64,000 nucleotides of DNA from Sphingomonadales bacterium Ga0077531 (GCA_001464915.1 LNED01000017.1:186001-250000); one strand, 5' to 3'; counted from the first letter of the stretch, positions 8,269 to 17,852 are shown. Translations and numbers: made by a program. Notes: generated by a model not told the origin, from the sequence alone.

Positions 8269-8688
8269 TCACGTAGCAAACAGCTTGCCCATGTCGGCAA
8301 ACGCCTTGAACTCCAGCGCGTTGCCTGATGGATCGCGCAGGAACATCGTCGCTTGCTCCCCCGGCAGGCCTTTGAAGCGGATGGTCGGCTCGATCACGAA
8401 GTCTGCGCCGCCCGCCCGCAGCCGCTCAGCCAAGGCCTCCCACGCGTCCATCGCCAGCACCAGCCCGAAATGCGGCACCGGCACGCCGTGGCCGTCGACA
8501 TGGTTGCTCGCCCTGTCTCCCGCTTGCCCGGGCGCAAGGTGGGCGACGATCTGGTGGCCGTGGAAATCGAAATCGATCCATTCGTCGCTCGACCGACCTT
8601 CGCCGCAGCCCATCACCCCGCCGTAAAACGCGCGCGCGGCGGCGAGGTCATCGACCGGGAAGGCGAGGTGGAACGGGGGAAGGGTCAT
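8269..8688 (-). CDS. VOC-family (glyoxalase/dioxygenase-like) protein
   Basis: A single-chain vicinal-oxygen-chelate protein of 139 residues with two beta-alpha-beta-beta-beta modules. Features are [17 protein letters not shown] at the start with a ligand-position histidine, [12 protein letters not shown] in the second module and the closing [12 protein letters not shown] with a glutamate ligand. The position of HGHQIVAHL in module one suggests a metal site. The substrate cannot be told. It is divergent from the GST gene, with which it shares a short intergenic region. Confidence 0.8.
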   Translation of the reverse strand: MTLPPFHLAFPVDDLAAARAFYGGVMGCGEGRSSDEWIDFDFHGHQIVAHLAPGQAGDRASNHVDGHGVPVPHFGLVLAMDAWEALAERLRAGGADFVIEPTIRFKGLPGEQATMFLRDPSGNALEFKAFADMGKLFAT

Positions 8689-8798
8689 GCGGCGTGCTCC
8701 TGATTATCCCGCGGCTTAGCCCGTTCATGCTCGACAGGAAAAGCCTGAATAACTACGGAAGCCCGATAATCAGTCCCGGCAAGGTGGAGCAAGCGGAC

Positions 8799-9461
8799 AT
8801 GAAACTCATCATCGGCAACAAGAACTATTCGAGCTGGAGCCTGCGCGGTTGGCTCGCCGTCAAGCAATCAGGCCTGCATTTCGATGAACTCACCGTCCCG
8901 ATCATGGGAGAGGAATGGGACAAGCTGAAGCAGGACATGGGCGAGGTGCAGCCCTCCAGCGGCAAGGTGCCGGTCCTGTGGGATGATGAGGCGGTGATCT
9001 GGGATAGCCTCGCGATCCTTGAATACTGCGCCGACAAGGTCGGGCGTGAACGGTTCTGGCCCAAGGATGATGCCGCGCGCGGCATGGCGCGATCGATGGT
9101 GGCGGAAATGCACTCAGGCTATCAGTCCTTGCGCAAGGAACTGCCGATGAACATCCGCCGCCGGGTGGAATTGCCGGGCCTGTCCGACGCAGCCAAGCAC
9201 GATATCGTCCGCATTCTTGGCCTGTGGGCCGAAGCGCGCGCGCGGCACGGAGGCAGCGGGCCGTATCTGTTCGGCACGTTCGGCGCAGCGGATATCTTCT
9301 ATGCCCCGGTGGTGACGCGGTTCGTCACCTATGGCATCGGCGTGCCCGGGTTCGCGCAGGCTTACATGCAGGCGATCTGGGAACATGACTGGATGCGCGA
9401 ATGGATCGGCGCGGCTGAGGAAGAGCAATGGGTGATCGAGCAATACGAGCAGGTCGCATGA
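8799..9461 (+). CDS. glutathione S-transferase
   Basis: A 220-residue cytosolic GST. The thioredoxin-fold N-terminal domain (residues 1-78) has NYSSWSLRGW, where a serine would activate glutathione, the cis-proline stretch GKVPVLWDD, and DSLAILEY which binds the glutamyl part. An all-helical C-terminal domain follows. The ATG at 8799 fits the family start. Its stop overlaps the ATG of the S1/P1 nuclease gene (ATGA), so the two are translationally coupled. The substrate is unknown; conjugation or isomerisation are usual roles. Confidence 0.85.
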   Translation: MKLIIGNKNYSSWSLRGWLAVKQSGLHFDELTVPIMGEEWDKLKQDMGEVQPSSGKVPVLWDDEAVIWDSLAILEYCADKVGRERFWPKDDAARGMARSMVAEMHSGYQSLRKELPMNIRRRVELPGLSDAAKHDIVRILGLWAEARARHGGSGPYLFGTFGAADIFYAPVVTRFVTYGIGVPGFAQAYMQAIWEHDWMREWIGAAEEEQWVIEQYEQVA

Positions 9462-10339
9462 GGGCCGCCATCGCCGCGCTGTTGGCAGTATTGGCGTTGA
9501 TGCCTGCGCCCGCCAGCGCGTGGGGCGCCTATGCTCACCGCAAGACCGCCACCATTGCCGAGGCTAATGTCTCGCCAGAGGTGCGCGCCAAGATCCGGCG
9601 GTTGATCGCCAATGAAAAGGCGCTGGGCACTCCCGATTGCCCGCTCAAGACGCTTGAAGACGCCGCTGTGTGGGCCGATTGTGTGCGCGGCGAAGGTTGG
9701 CGCTGGGGCTTTACCGCCGCATGGCATTATCGCACCGCGCCGATTTGCGAGGCGTTTAACCCGCGCGCGGACTGCTCGGGCGGCAATTGCGTCACCGCGC
9801 AGATCACCCGCGCACACCGGATGCTGGCCGATGAACGCCTGCCCGCAGCGATCCGGTTGGAAGCGCTGGCTTTCATGGTGCACTTTGCCGGCGATGTGCA
9901 CATGCCGCTGCATTCGGGCGATAACGAGGATCGCGGCGGTAATGATCGCATCGCTGCCTACGGGATCAAGCCGGGTCTGAACTTGCACGGCATCTGGGAC
10001 GGGGCGATGGCCGAACGCGCGATCAGCGATCCAGCCGATCCGGTGGTGCGGCGCTACACACCCGCTGAACGCGCAGACCTCAGCGGCGGCACCCCCGATG
10101 ATTGGGGCCGTGAAAGCTGGGAGATTGCGCGCGGTTTTGTCTACCCCACTGCCTTTGACACCGACGACGTCTGCGCCGCGCCGCTACCAGATGAAACTGC
10201 CCTGTCGCAGGATGACATCATTCGCGGCGTGCCGATTGCCAAGCGGCGGGTGCAGCAGGCGGGGTTGCGGATTGCCGATCTGCTTGAAAGCGCCTTTGCA
10301 CCGGGGCCATTGGTGGTGGAAGAGGAACGCCGCCGCTAG
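9458..10339 (+). CDS. secreted S1/P1 nuclease
   Basis: A zinc-dependent single-strand nuclease of 293 residues. The signal peptide ends at ASA, which leaves tryptophan as the first mature residue (WGAYAHRKTA); in this family that residue is a zinc ligand through its free amino group. Other trinuclear-zinc ligands are visible: the histidine in AYAH, the aspartate in AVWADC, the histidine in AWHYRT, the HFAGDVHMPLH cluster and HGIWD. It acts on RNA or DNA outside the cytoplasm. It starts inside the GST stop codon. Confidence 0.88.
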   Translation: MRAAIAALLAVLALMPAPASAWGAYAHRKTATIAEANVSPEVRAKIRRLIANEKALGTPDCPLKTLEDAAVWADCVRGEGWRWGFTAAWHYRTAPICEAFNPRADCSGGNCVTAQITRAHRMLADERLPAAIRLEALAFMVHFAGDVHMPLHSGDNEDRGGNDRIAAYGIKPGLNLHGIWDGAMAERAISDPADPVVRRYTPAERADLSGGTPDDWGRESWEIARGFVYPTAFDTDDVCAAPLPDETALSQDDIIRGVPIAKRRVQQAGLRIADLLESAFAPGPLVVEEERRR

Positions 10340-10349
10340 GCGCCACTCC

Positions 10350-10961
10350 TCAACCAAAAGCCTTGGCGAGAAACCACACCGCCACGCCCAGCATCGCCGC
10401 TGCCAGTATCCGCCGCACGATCATCGCCCGGTTGTGCGCCATCAACATCGGCCGCATTTGCTCCGCTCCCAGAACCAACGCGAGATGGATCCCGGTGGCG
10501 ATGCTCAGGCTGATTGCAGCCATCATCAGCCCCTGCGGCAGGCTTGGTTGTCCGCCTGCGATGAACTGCGGCATCACGGTGATGAAGAATAGCGCGGCCT
10601 TGGGATTGAGCAGGTTGATCACCAGCCCGGCGTAGAAATTGGGGCGGGCCGCAGCGGTTGGCGTTGCCGCCGCTGACGTGCTGCCCGACGTGCGCCACGC
10701 CTGCCATGCCAGCCACGCCATCATCGCTGCCGCCAACCCGGACATGATCTGCGCCAGACCCTCGCTTTGCGCGAGGATAAAGCTGGCTGCCAGCACGCTG
10801 AGCGCAGCATTGCCGGCTAGCCCCAACGCAATGCCGCTGATCGCGGCGAGGCCCGCTCGCCGCCCCTCAGCCAGCGTCAGCGCAACCAGCCAGCCCATGT
10901 TCGGCCCCGGCGTCAACTCGATCAGCAGCACGGCAAGGGCAAATCCGGCAATATCCATCAT
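10350..10961 (-). CDS. LysE/RhtB-family amino-acid exporter
   Basis: A 203-residue inner-membrane protein with about six hydrophobic helices. The first helix carries the family signature ELTPGPNMGWL, and a second cluster of short conserved residues lies in GLAGNAALSVL. The start at 10961 is followed by a second in-frame ATG, so either could be used. Members export amino acids or homoserine lactones; the substrate is unknown. It is followed at close range by the cupin gene on the same strand upstream (32 bases), so they may be cotranscribed. Confidence 0.85.
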   Translation of the reverse strand: MMDIAGFALAVLLIELTPGPNMGWLVALTLAEGRRAGLAAISGIALGLAGNAALSVLAASFILAQSEGLAQIMSGLAAAMMAWLAWQAWRTSGSTSAAATPTAAARPNFYAGLVINLLNPKAALFFITVMPQFIAGGQPSLPQGLMMAAISLSIATGIHLALVLGAEQMRPMLMAHNRAMIVRRILAAAMLGVAVWFLAKAFG

Positions 10962-10992
10962 GTCGCCGGTTCCTTGCCGCGCTTGCCATGCA

Positions 10993-11460
10993 TCAGGGCA
11001 GGCGTTCGCTGTCGTAGGGGGTTCCGTCCTTCCTTGCATAGCCTTCGGGGCCGAACACCATGTCGATATCGGAATATTCGCCGCTATCATCCTCGCGCGC
11101 GCCCGCGCTGATGGCGACAAAGGTGCACGGTTCGGCTGAGCGGTTGTGCAAATGGTGGCCGTTTGCCTCGCCCGCCGGAAAGGCCAACACATCGCCTGCA
11201 CGCACCGGAGTTTCGCCGGTATCGTCGATCAGCACCGCCTCGCCCGCGATCATCACCACCAACTCGTCCTGCCCCCAGTGCCAGTGGCGCTGCGATGAAA
11301 ACGCGCCGGGCTCCAGCACCACGTGGCTTGCGCCCATCTGCGTCAGGCCCGCTGGCGGGGCGAGCCGCCGCCACCACCGCCCTGCCACCGCCGCATCGAA
11401 CGGCGGCGGATAACCGGTCGCATTGGTCTGGGGAATGGCGGCAAGATCAAGCTTGGGCAT
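10993..11460 (-). CDS. cupin-domain protein
   Basis: A 155-residue single-domain cupin. Motif 1 is visible as SQRHWHWGQDELVVMIAGEA, with two histidines and a glutamate that would bind a metal, and motif 2 as FPAGEANGHHLHNRS. The C-terminus has YSDIDMVFGPEGYARKDGTPY, found in cupins encoded next to GNAT or LysE genes. No substrate can be assigned. Confidence 0.85.
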   Translation of the reverse strand: MPKLDLAAIPQTNATGYPPPFDAAVAGRWWRRLAPPAGLTQMGASHVVLEPGAFSSQRHWHWGQDELVVMIAGEAVLIDDTGETPVRAGDVLAFPAGEANGHHLHNRSAEPCTFVAISAGAREDDSGEYSDIDMVFGPEGYARKDGTPYDSERLP

Positions 11461-11489
11461 TGGCGGCGACTCCTGCTAGGCCATGAACC

Positions 11490-12641
11490 ATGCTTGACGT
11501 AGCTGACCTTGCCAAGCGCCTGATTGCCGCGCCATCCGTGACGCCTGCGACCGGCGCGGTGTTTGATGAATTGGAAGCGATGCTAACGCCGCTGGGCTTT
11601 GCAGTGCACCGGTTTATCCGGGGTGACGGGCCGGAGGGGAGCGAGGAAGCGCCGGTCGAGAACCTGTTCGCGGTGCGCGCCGGGCCGCCGGGGTCGCGGC
11701 ACTTCGCCTTTGCAGGGCATCTCGATGTCGTTCCCCCGGGGGATGGCTGGGCCAGCGATCCGTTTATACCGCAAGTACACGGCGAATTGCTTCACGGGCG
11801 CGGCGCGGTCGACATGAAGGGCGCGATTGCCGCAATGGTTGCCGCCGTGGCCGATGTGCCGGCCGATGCGGGCACGATCAGCTTCATCATCACCGGCGAC
11901 GAAGAAGGCCCGGCTCTCCACGGCACCCGCGCGTTGATCGATTACATGACGGCAGAAGACCACCAGCCTGACCTCTGCCTTGTCGGTGAGCCCACCAGCG
12001 TCAACCGGCTGGGCGATATGGTGAAGATCGGGCGACGCGGGTCGGTCAATATCTTCATCACGGTCGATGGCACGCAAGGCCACGTTGCCTACCCACATCT
12101 GGCCGATAACCCTCTTCCCAAGCTGGTGGCGATATTGGCGGAACTGGACGCGTTGATGCTGGATACCGGCACCAAATGGTTTCAGCCCTCCAACCTCGAA
12201 ATCACCGAAATCACCGCCATCAACCGTGCACACAATGTGATCCCGGCCAAGGGTGAGGCGCGGATATCGATCCGGTTCAATGATCTGCATACCGGCCACA
12301 GCCTGTCCGAACGCGTCATGGCAATTGCCGAAAAGCACGGAGGCCGGGCGCGCCCCGTCATCTCGGGCGAACCGTTCCTGACCGAGCCCGGGGCATTTTC
12401 GGCCCTAGTGGCGGCAGCGGTTGAGGCGGAAACGGGCATCGCGCCGGAGCTGTCCACCACCGGCGGCACATCCGACGCGCGGTTCCTGCGCGCTGTGTGC
12501 CCGGTGATCGAGTTTGGCCTGTGCAACGCGACGATGCATAAGCGCGACGAGGCGGTGGCGATCTCCGATCTGGCCGCGCTCGCACGGATTTACGCCCGCA
12601 TCGCCCGCGCCGCACTGGCGTTGGACGTACCGCAACAATAG
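11490..12641 (+). CDS. dapE: succinyl-diaminopimelate desuccinylase
   Basis: A 383-residue zinc peptidase of the M20 family that removes succinate from N-succinyl-LL-diaminopimelate in lysine and peptidoglycan-precursor synthesis. Visible landmarks: PSVTPATG near the start, the zinc histidine in AGHLDVVPPGDGW, the bridging aspartate in GAVDMKGAIA, the glutamates in TGDEEGPA and the LVGEPTS segment, and the last zinc histidine in the ATMHKRDE ending. A dimerisation domain lies between about 180 and 290. dapB, from the same pathway, is nearby at 16376-17116. Confidence 0.93.
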   Translation: MLDVADLAKRLIAAPSVTPATGAVFDELEAMLTPLGFAVHRFIRGDGPEGSEEAPVENLFAVRAGPPGSRHFAFAGHLDVVPPGDGWASDPFIPQVHGELLHGRGAVDMKGAIAAMVAAVADVPADAGTISFIITGDEEGPALHGTRALIDYMTAEDHQPDLCLVGEPTSVNRLGDMVKIGRRGSVNIFITVDGTQGHVAYPHLADNPLPKLVAILAELDALMLDTGTKWFQPSNLEITEITAINRAHNVIPAKGEARISIRFNDLHTGHSLSERVMAIAEKHGGRARPVISGEPFLTEPGAFSALVAAAVEAETGIAPELSTTGGTSDARFLRAVCPVIEFGLCNATMHKRDEAVAISDLAALARIYARIARAALALDVPQQ

Positions 12642-12666
12642 CCGCGGCACGCGGACGGGAGCGAAC

Positions 12667-14001
12667 ATGGATCGCAAGCTTACTCTCTACATCCTGATCG
12701 GCATGGCGCTGGGCGTGATCGTCGGCCAGTTGCTCAACCAGCTGGTTCCGGCTGATGTGATCAAGGCGGATATCGCGCCTTGGTTCAAGCTGATGTCCGA
12801 CATCTTCCTCAACCTGATCAAGATGCTGGTCGCCCCGCTGGTCCTGTCCACAATCGTGGTCGGCATCGCGCACATGGGCGATAGTGCCGCGCTGGGCCGC
12901 ATCGGCGTGCGCGCGCTGACGTGGTTCATCACCGCCAGCCTCGTTTCGATCGGCCTTGGCCTTGTGATGGTCAACCTGTTCCAGCCCGGCCTCGGCGCGC
13001 CGATCCCCGACGTGGCCGAAGCCGCCGCTGCGGTGGGTGAGGTCAAGGAATTGAAGGCGACCGAATTTGTCCTCTCGATCTTCCCAAAAAACGCGGTTGA
13101 GGCGCTGGCGACCAACAATATCCTGCAAATACTGGTGTTCTCGATCTTTGCCGGCGTTGCGCTGTCGGCCATCGGAGAGCGCGGCAAGGCGCTGGTCAAA
13201 GGCGCCGATGCGCTCGCGGAAATGATGTTGCAGATCACCGGCTACGTCATGCGTTATGCGCCCTTTGCGGTGTTCGGCGCGCTGGCGAATGTGGTCGCGG
13301 CGAGCGGGCTGTCGATCCTCGGCACGTACCTGACGCTGCTGCTTGAGTTCTACTTCTCGCTGATGTTGCTGTGGATCGTGCTGCTCAGCGCGGGTGCGGT
13401 GTTCCTCGGCAAGCGGATCTGGACGTTGATCCGCTATATCCGTCAGCCGCTGATGATCGCTTTTTCGACCGCGTCGTCCGAAGCCGCGCTGCCCAAGCTG
13501 TTCGAACAGCTTGACCGCTTCGGCGTGCCGCGCCGCATCTCGGGCTTCATGCTGCCGCTGGGCTATTCGTTCAATCTCGACGGCTCAATGATGTATATGA
13601 GCTTTGCGACGCTGTTTATCGCGCAGGCTTACGGGATCGACCTGAGCATCGGCACGCAGATCATGATCCTGCTGACGCTGATGATTTCGTCGAAGGGTAT
13701 CGCCGCCGTGCCGCGCGCTTCGCTGGTGGTGATCACCGGCACGCTGGCGATGTTCGGCCTGCCGGTGGAAGGCGTGGCGATCATCCTTGCGATCGACCAA
13801 TTCCTCGACATGGGCCGCACCGCCACCAACGTCGTCGGCAACGCGGTGGCGACCGCGGTCATCACCAAGTGGGAAGGGATGCTGGAGGTCGAAGAGCCCG
13901 ACTTCATCGAGCACCCCCACGCCCCGGCGCATACGGCAGCGGATGGCCGCGCAGGGTTGGAGCTGGATGAAACGAATTTCGATGACGCGGGTAAGGGTTA
14001 A
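12667..14001 (+). CDS. dicarboxylate/amino acid:cation symporter (DAACS family)
   Basis: A 444-residue sodium- or proton-coupled carrier of the glutamate/dicarboxylate (GltP/DctA) family. It has about eight hydrophobic helices plus two re-entrant hairpins. The first hairpin contains FSTASSEAALP, helix 7 contains SFNLDGSMMYM and the last part contains DMGRTATNVVGNAVAT, which bind cation and substrate. The ATG at 12667 follows a GGGAG-like site, 25 bases after dapE. Substrate specificity cannot be read from the sequence. Confidence 0.9.
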   Translation: MDRKLTLYILIGMALGVIVGQLLNQLVPADVIKADIAPWFKLMSDIFLNLIKMLVAPLVLSTIVVGIAHMGDSAALGRIGVRALTWFITASLVSIGLGLVMVNLFQPGLGAPIPDVAEAAAAVGEVKELKATEFVLSIFPKNAVEALATNNILQILVFSIFAGVALSAIGERGKALVKGADALAEMMLQITGYVMRYAPFAVFGALANVVAASGLSILGTYLTLLLEFYFSLMLLWIVLLSAGAVFLGKRIWTLIRYIRQPLMIAFSTASSEAALPKLFEQLDRFGVPRRISGFMLPLGYSFNLDGSMMYMSFATLFIAQAYGIDLSIGTQIMILLTLMISSKGIAAVPRASLVVITGTLAMFGLPVEGVAIILAIDQFLDMGRTATNVVGNAVATAVITKWEGMLEVEEPDFIEHPHAPAHTAADGRAGLELDETNFDDAGKG

Positions 14002-14013
14002 GGCGCGCGCCCC

Positions 14014-14415
14014 CTATTCCTTCACATACTCCACCGGCACAAATTCGCCCAAGGAGCAGCCCGCGCCGCGCCGGGGGACGCCGCCGATATTCTCCAGCGA
14101 ATAGATGATCTGGTTGCTGCACAGCTGGTTGATCGAGGTTTCATAGGTGATGCCCTGATCAAAGCTCAGCCCCGGGCAGCTGTAGGGCAGGGTGCTGCGA
14201 TAGACCTTGCCGCTTTGCATTTCGAAATCGATTACCCGGTTGGAGCGGACCAACGTCTGGCGCACCCGGTCGCGCATGATGCAGCGTTGCGCCTCGCCCA
14301 CGACGGTGACGGCGGGCGCCCCAGCGGCGGGATTGGCGTCGGTCGGTCGTTCAACCGGCGCGCAGCTTGCTGCGAGGAGGGGCAGGGCGGTGAGGGCTAG
14401 GCTGCGGACGATCAT
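14014..14415 (-). CDS. small putative lipoprotein
   Basis: A 133-residue protein with a lipoprotein signal: a hydrophobic stretch followed by LLAASC, where the cysteine at residue 18 would carry the lipid. The mature part has four more cysteines (CIMRD, YSCPG, LCSNQ, GAGCSLG), which suggests disulfides in the periplasm. Family unknown; similar short lipoproteins occur in sphingomonads. It converges with the symporter gene, 12 bases apart. Confidence 0.7.
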   Translation of the reverse strand: MIVRSLALTALPLLAASCAPVERPTDANPAAGAPAVTVVGEAQRCIMRDRVRQTLVRSNRVIDFEMQSGKVYRSTLPYSCPGLSFDQGITYETSINQLCSNQIIYSLENIGGVPRRGAGCSLGEFVPVEYVKE

Positions 14416-14475
14416 GACGCTTCTCCACCTATGGTGCGCCTATCATCGCCCCTCTGCTTGAACCCCGGCTTAATC

Positions 14476-15144
14476 TCATGTCGGATCGGACGCGGCGCGG
14501 CCCTTTGGCGGCTCCAGCACCTTCTTTCTAAAACTGCACAGATCCGCAACCTTGCAGCGCCAGCATTCGGGCGTGCGCGCCTTGCAGACATAGCGGCCGT
14601 GCAAAATCATCCAGTGGTGCGAATCGCGTCGGAACGGTTGGGGTACGCGCTTTTCGAGCTTGGCTTCGACCTGTTCGGGGGTTTTGCCTTTGGCCATACC
14701 GGTGCGGTTGCCGAGGCGGAAGATGTGGGTGTCGACCGCGAAGGTTTCCTGTCCGAACCAGCAGTTGAGTACCACATTCGCGGTCTTGCGCCCGACACCG
14801 GGCAGGCGGGTGAGCGCATCGCGGGTATCGGGCACTTCGCCGCCATATTCATCGACAAGGATGCGAGAGAGCGCGATCACGTTCTTGGCCTTGGAATTGA
14901 ACAGGCCGATGGTCTTGATGTGCTCCTTCAGCCCGCCCTCACCCAGATCGAGCATCTGTTGCGGGGTCTTGACGCGGGCGAACAGCGCGCGGGTCGCCTT
15001 GTTCACCCCCACGTCGGTCGCCTGCGCCGACAGCGCCACCGCCACGACAAGCTGATAGGCATTGCCATATTCCAGCTCGGTTTGCGGGGAGGGGTTGTCC
15101 TCAGCCAGCCGACGGAAGAATTCGAATATCTGATCCTTGGTCAT
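14476..15144 (-). CDS. nth: endonuclease III (DNA glycosylase/AP lyase)
   Basis: A base-excision repair enzyme of about 222 residues that removes oxidised pyrimidines and nicks the abasic site. It shows the helix-hairpin-helix LPGVGRKTANVVLN with the catalytic lysine, the catalytic aspartate in FAVDTHIFRL, and the four-cysteine iron-sulfur loop CKARTPECWRCKVADLC at the end. The ATG at 15144 overlaps the TGA of the upstream M48 protease gene, so the two are coupled. Confidence 0.94.
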   Translation of the reverse strand: MTKDQIFEFFRRLAEDNPSPQTELEYGNAYQLVVAVALSAQATDVGVNKATRALFARVKTPQQMLDLGEGGLKEHIKTIGLFNSKAKNVIALSRILVDEYGGEVPDTRDALTRLPGVGRKTANVVLNCWFGQETFAVDTHIFRLGNRTGMAKGKTPEQVEAKLEKRVPQPFRRDSHHWMILHGRYVCKARTPECWRCKVADLCSFRKKVLEPPKGRAASDPT

Positions 15145-16310
15145 TCGGTAGCAGGCGTTTTCGCCTTCCACTCCATCGCCATAAGCGCGCGCTTTTCGAC
15201 CGAGGGGTGGGTGTAGAACAAGGCCTCCTGCAAGGCAGATGGCCGCGGATAGCGGTATTCGGCGGTCTTCACCAAAGCCGTGGCGAGCGCGTCAGGCTCG
15301 TTCACGGTCTCCAGCGAATATTGATCCGCCTCGGTCTCACCCACGCGGGTGAGCGTGTTGGTCAGCGGCGTCACCAGCAGACCCAGCACCGATCCCACCA
15401 CTGCAAACACCGGCAGCCCGCGCGGTTCGTCGAGCCGGGCATCGCTGCCCAGCAACCGCGCGGTCGGTGCGAACAGGCGGTTGAGCAGGTAGAAGAACGC
15501 CATCGCCAGCAGCGGCAGCAGCACCACCGAACGCCACACATGGCCGAGCTGATAATGCCCCGCCTCATGCCCGGTCACTGCGCGCACTTCAGCGAGGCTC
15601 GCCTCCTTCAGCGCGACGTCCGAAATCGCGATCCGCGCCGCCGGGCCGATGCCGGAGACATTGGCGGTGAACCGGTCGGACTGGCGCGATCCGTCATACA
15701 TGAAGATTCGGTCGTGCGGGATGCCGACATCATCGGCAATCTGTTCGAGCGCGGTGCGTACTTCGCCCGGCGGGACGGGTTTGTATTCGTTGAACAGTGG
15801 CTCGATCAGGACTGGCCCGGCGAGCAGCGCCAGCAGCACCGTTACCGCCGCCAGCCCGCCGCTCCACAGCCACCAGCGCTGGCCGGTGCGACGGATCAGG
15901 GCATAGACCCCGGTCAGGAACAACCCGCCCAGCACCATGCCGATGGCTTCGCCGGTCGCCAGCTGGCCGAGGAAATCGCCGAGCGGCTGGCTCGACAGGC
16001 CATATGACCGTTCCCGGTGCCAGTCGGTGTAGATCGTCCAGGGCAGGGCGATCAGTGTGGAAATCAGCAGAAATGCGGCACTGACAGTAAAGGTGGCGAG
16101 GAACCGCCGCCCTTCGCCAAAGCGCGCAGCAATCCGGTCGAGCAGCTTCAACCGCACCATGATGATAGCGACCAGCAGCGACACGCCTACGCCTGCAAAC
16201 AGCAGCCAGTGGTTGCCGATGGTATAGGCCTCAGCCTTGGCCAGCGCCGCTGGCCCCAGCGTATCGACAAGGCCCGCGGCCCCCTGCGCGGGCGTCAAAG
16301 CGGTGGACAT
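15141..16310 (-). CDS. M48-family membrane metalloprotease (Ste24-type)
   Basis: A 389-residue integral-membrane zinc protease like CAAX prenyl protease 1. Hydrophobic helices lie near residues 35-50, 70-90, 115-140 and 150-170. The zinc site is TGHEAGHYQLGH (near 240), with the third ligand in GETEADQYSL. The IFMYDGSRQSDRFTANVSG segment ahead of the site is typical of Ste24. The C-terminus has the YTHPSVEKR motif. Bacterial members act in membrane protein quality control. It is coupled to nth by a 4-bp overlap. Confidence 0.9.
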   Translation of the reverse strand: MSTALTPAQGAAGLVDTLGPAALAKAEAYTIGNHWLLFAGVGVSLLVAIIMVRLKLLDRIAARFGEGRRFLATFTVSAAFLLISTLIALPWTIYTDWHRERSYGLSSQPLGDFLGQLATGEAIGMVLGGLFLTGVYALIRRTGQRWWLWSGGLAAVTVLLALLAGPVLIEPLFNEYKPVPPGEVRTALEQIADDVGIPHDRIFMYDGSRQSDRFTANVSGIGPAARIAISDVALKEASLAEVRAVTGHEAGHYQLGHVWRSVVLLPLLAMAFFYLLNRLFAPTARLLGSDARLDEPRGLPVFAVVGSVLGLLVTPLTNTLTRVGETEADQYSLETVNEPDALATALVKTAEYRYPRPSALQEALFYTHPSVEKRALMAMEWKAKTPATE

Positions 16311-16375
16311 GATGATGGCTCCCCAGTGTGTTGGTTATGCAATACACCGCGCCTGCGCACGGTCAAGCGCCACGG

Positions 16376-17116
16376 TCAGACGCTCAGGCCGAGCACATCG
16401 TTCATGGTGTAGCGCCCGGCGGGCTGGCCGATCAGCCACTGCGCCGCCCGCACCGCGCCGCGCGCAAAGATCATGCGGTTTTCAGCCGAGTGTGCGATGG
16501 TCAGGCGCTCCTCATTCCCGGCGAAGATCACGCTGTGTTCGCCCGCCACGGTGCCGCCGCGCAGGGTGGCAAAGCCGATTGCGCCCTCGGCCCGTGCGCC
16601 CGTCATCCCGTGACGCCCGCTTTCCATGTTGTCGCTGAGCACAATCCCGCGCCCCGCCGCCGCCGCTTCGCCCAGCAGCTTGGCCGTGCCGGACGGCGCG
16701 TCGACCTTCATCCGGTGGTGCATCTCCAGCACTTCGATATCCCAGTCCGGCCCCAACCGCGCCGCAGCCTCGCGCACCAGATGCGCCATCAGCGTCACGC
16801 CTAGCGAGAAATTGCCCGATTGCAGTACCGGGATCACCTTGGCGGCCTCGGCGAGCATTACGAAATGCGGTTCTTCCAGCCCGGTGGTCCCAATCACGAT
16901 CGGCTTGCCGGCGACCTTCGCCGCGCCGAGATTTGAGGCCAGCGCATCAGGCGCGGAGAAATCCACCAGCACATCGCATTGCACCGCCAGTGGACCGGGA
17001 TTGCCGCCGACATCCACGCCGACGCACATTTCGTGCCCCGCATCGACAATCGCCGCTTCCAGCGCTTGCCCCATCCGGCCCTTGTGTCCGATCACCCCGA
17101 ATTGCAGCTGTGCCAT
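16376..17116 (-). CDS. dapB: 4-hydroxy-tetrahydrodipicolinate reductase
   Basis: A 246-residue NAD(P)H-dependent reductase in the diaminopimelate/lysine pathway. The N-terminal Rossmann segment is FGVIGHKGRMGQ, and VIGTTGL and the QSGNFSLGVTLM stretch frame the nucleotide. The catalytic region is seen as EMHHRMKVDAPSGTAKLLGE, with the two histidines and the lysine. It is divergent from the sirtuin gene. It belongs to the same pathway as dapE at 11490. Confidence 0.94.
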   Translation of the reverse strand: MAQLQFGVIGHKGRMGQALEAAIVDAGHEMCVGVDVGGNPGPLAVQCDVLVDFSAPDALASNLGAAKVAGKPIVIGTTGLEEPHFVMLAEAAKVIPVLQSGNFSLGVTLMAHLVREAAARLGPDWDIEVLEMHHRMKVDAPSGTAKLLGEAAAAGRGIVLSDNMESGRHGMTGARAEGAIGFATLRGGTVAGEHSVIFAGNEERLTIAHSAENRMIFARGAVRAAQWLIGQPAGRYTMNDVLGLSV

Positions 17117-17150
17117 TGCCTCGCCTCTACCTGCTATGCTTCAAGGCTTC

Positions 17151-17852
17151 ATGGCAGAGTTCAAACGCATCGTCATCCTCACCGGAGCAGGGATCTCAGC
17201 CGAAAGCGGGATCGATACCTTCCGTTCGGCCGGAGGGCTCTGGGAACAGCACCGGGTCGAGGATGTCGCCACGCCCGAAGGCTTCGCGCGCGATCCGGGC
17301 CTTGTGCTCGGCTTCTACGATATGCGGCGCGAAGCACTGGCGCGGGTTGAGCCGAATGCAGCGCACATCGCCTTGGCGCGGCTGGAGCGCGAGTTTTCGG
17401 GCGATTTGCTGCTGGTCACGCAAAACGTCGACGACCTCCACGAACGCGGCGGCTCTGCCCGCGTGCTGCACATGCACGGCGAATTGAAGAGCGCACTGTG
17501 CACATCCTGCGAAACCCGCAGCCGGTGGGAAAGGACGATGCTCGACCGCCCGCCATGCCCTGTGTGCCGCGCGCCGACCTTGCGCCCCGATATCGTCTGG
17601 TTTGGCGAGATGCCTTACCAGATGGGCCGCATCTATCAGGCGATTGAAGCCTGCGACTTGTTCGTCAGCATCGGCACATCGGGCGCGGTCTATCCGGCGG
17701 CGGGGTTTGTGCAGGAGGCGCGGGCGGCAGGCGGGCGCACGCTCGAACTCAACCTCGATCCCAGCGATGGCAGCCACCTCTTCCACGAATCGCGGCACGG
17801 CCCGGCCAGCGTGCTGGTGCCCGCGTGGGTGGACCAAGTGCTAGGCGGCTGA
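17151..17852 (+). CDS. cobB: NAD-dependent protein deacylase (sirtuin)
   Basis: A 233-residue class III sirtuin. NAD-binding motifs are GAGISAESGIDTFR at the N-terminus and TQNVDDLHERGG. The catalytic histidine lies in LHMHGEL, and the structural zinc is held by CTSC and CPVC. FGEMPY and SIGTSGAVYPA follow. FYDMRRE near residue 55 fits the class III type, whose Tyr and Arg select succinyl-lysine in E. coli CobB. The start at 17151 gives the standard N-terminus. Its end overlaps the convergent MoeB-like gene by 12 bases. Confidence 0.93.
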   Translation: MAEFKRIVILTGAGISAESGIDTFRSAGGLWEQHRVEDVATPEGFARDPGLVLGFYDMRREALARVEPNAAHIALARLEREFSGDLLLVTQNVDDLHERGGSARVLHMHGELKSALCTSCETRSRWERTMLDRPPCPVCRAPTLRPDIVWFGEMPYQMGRIYQAIEACDLFVSIGTSGAVYPAAGFVQEARAAGGRTLELNLDPSDGSHLFHESRHGPASVLVPAWVDQVLGG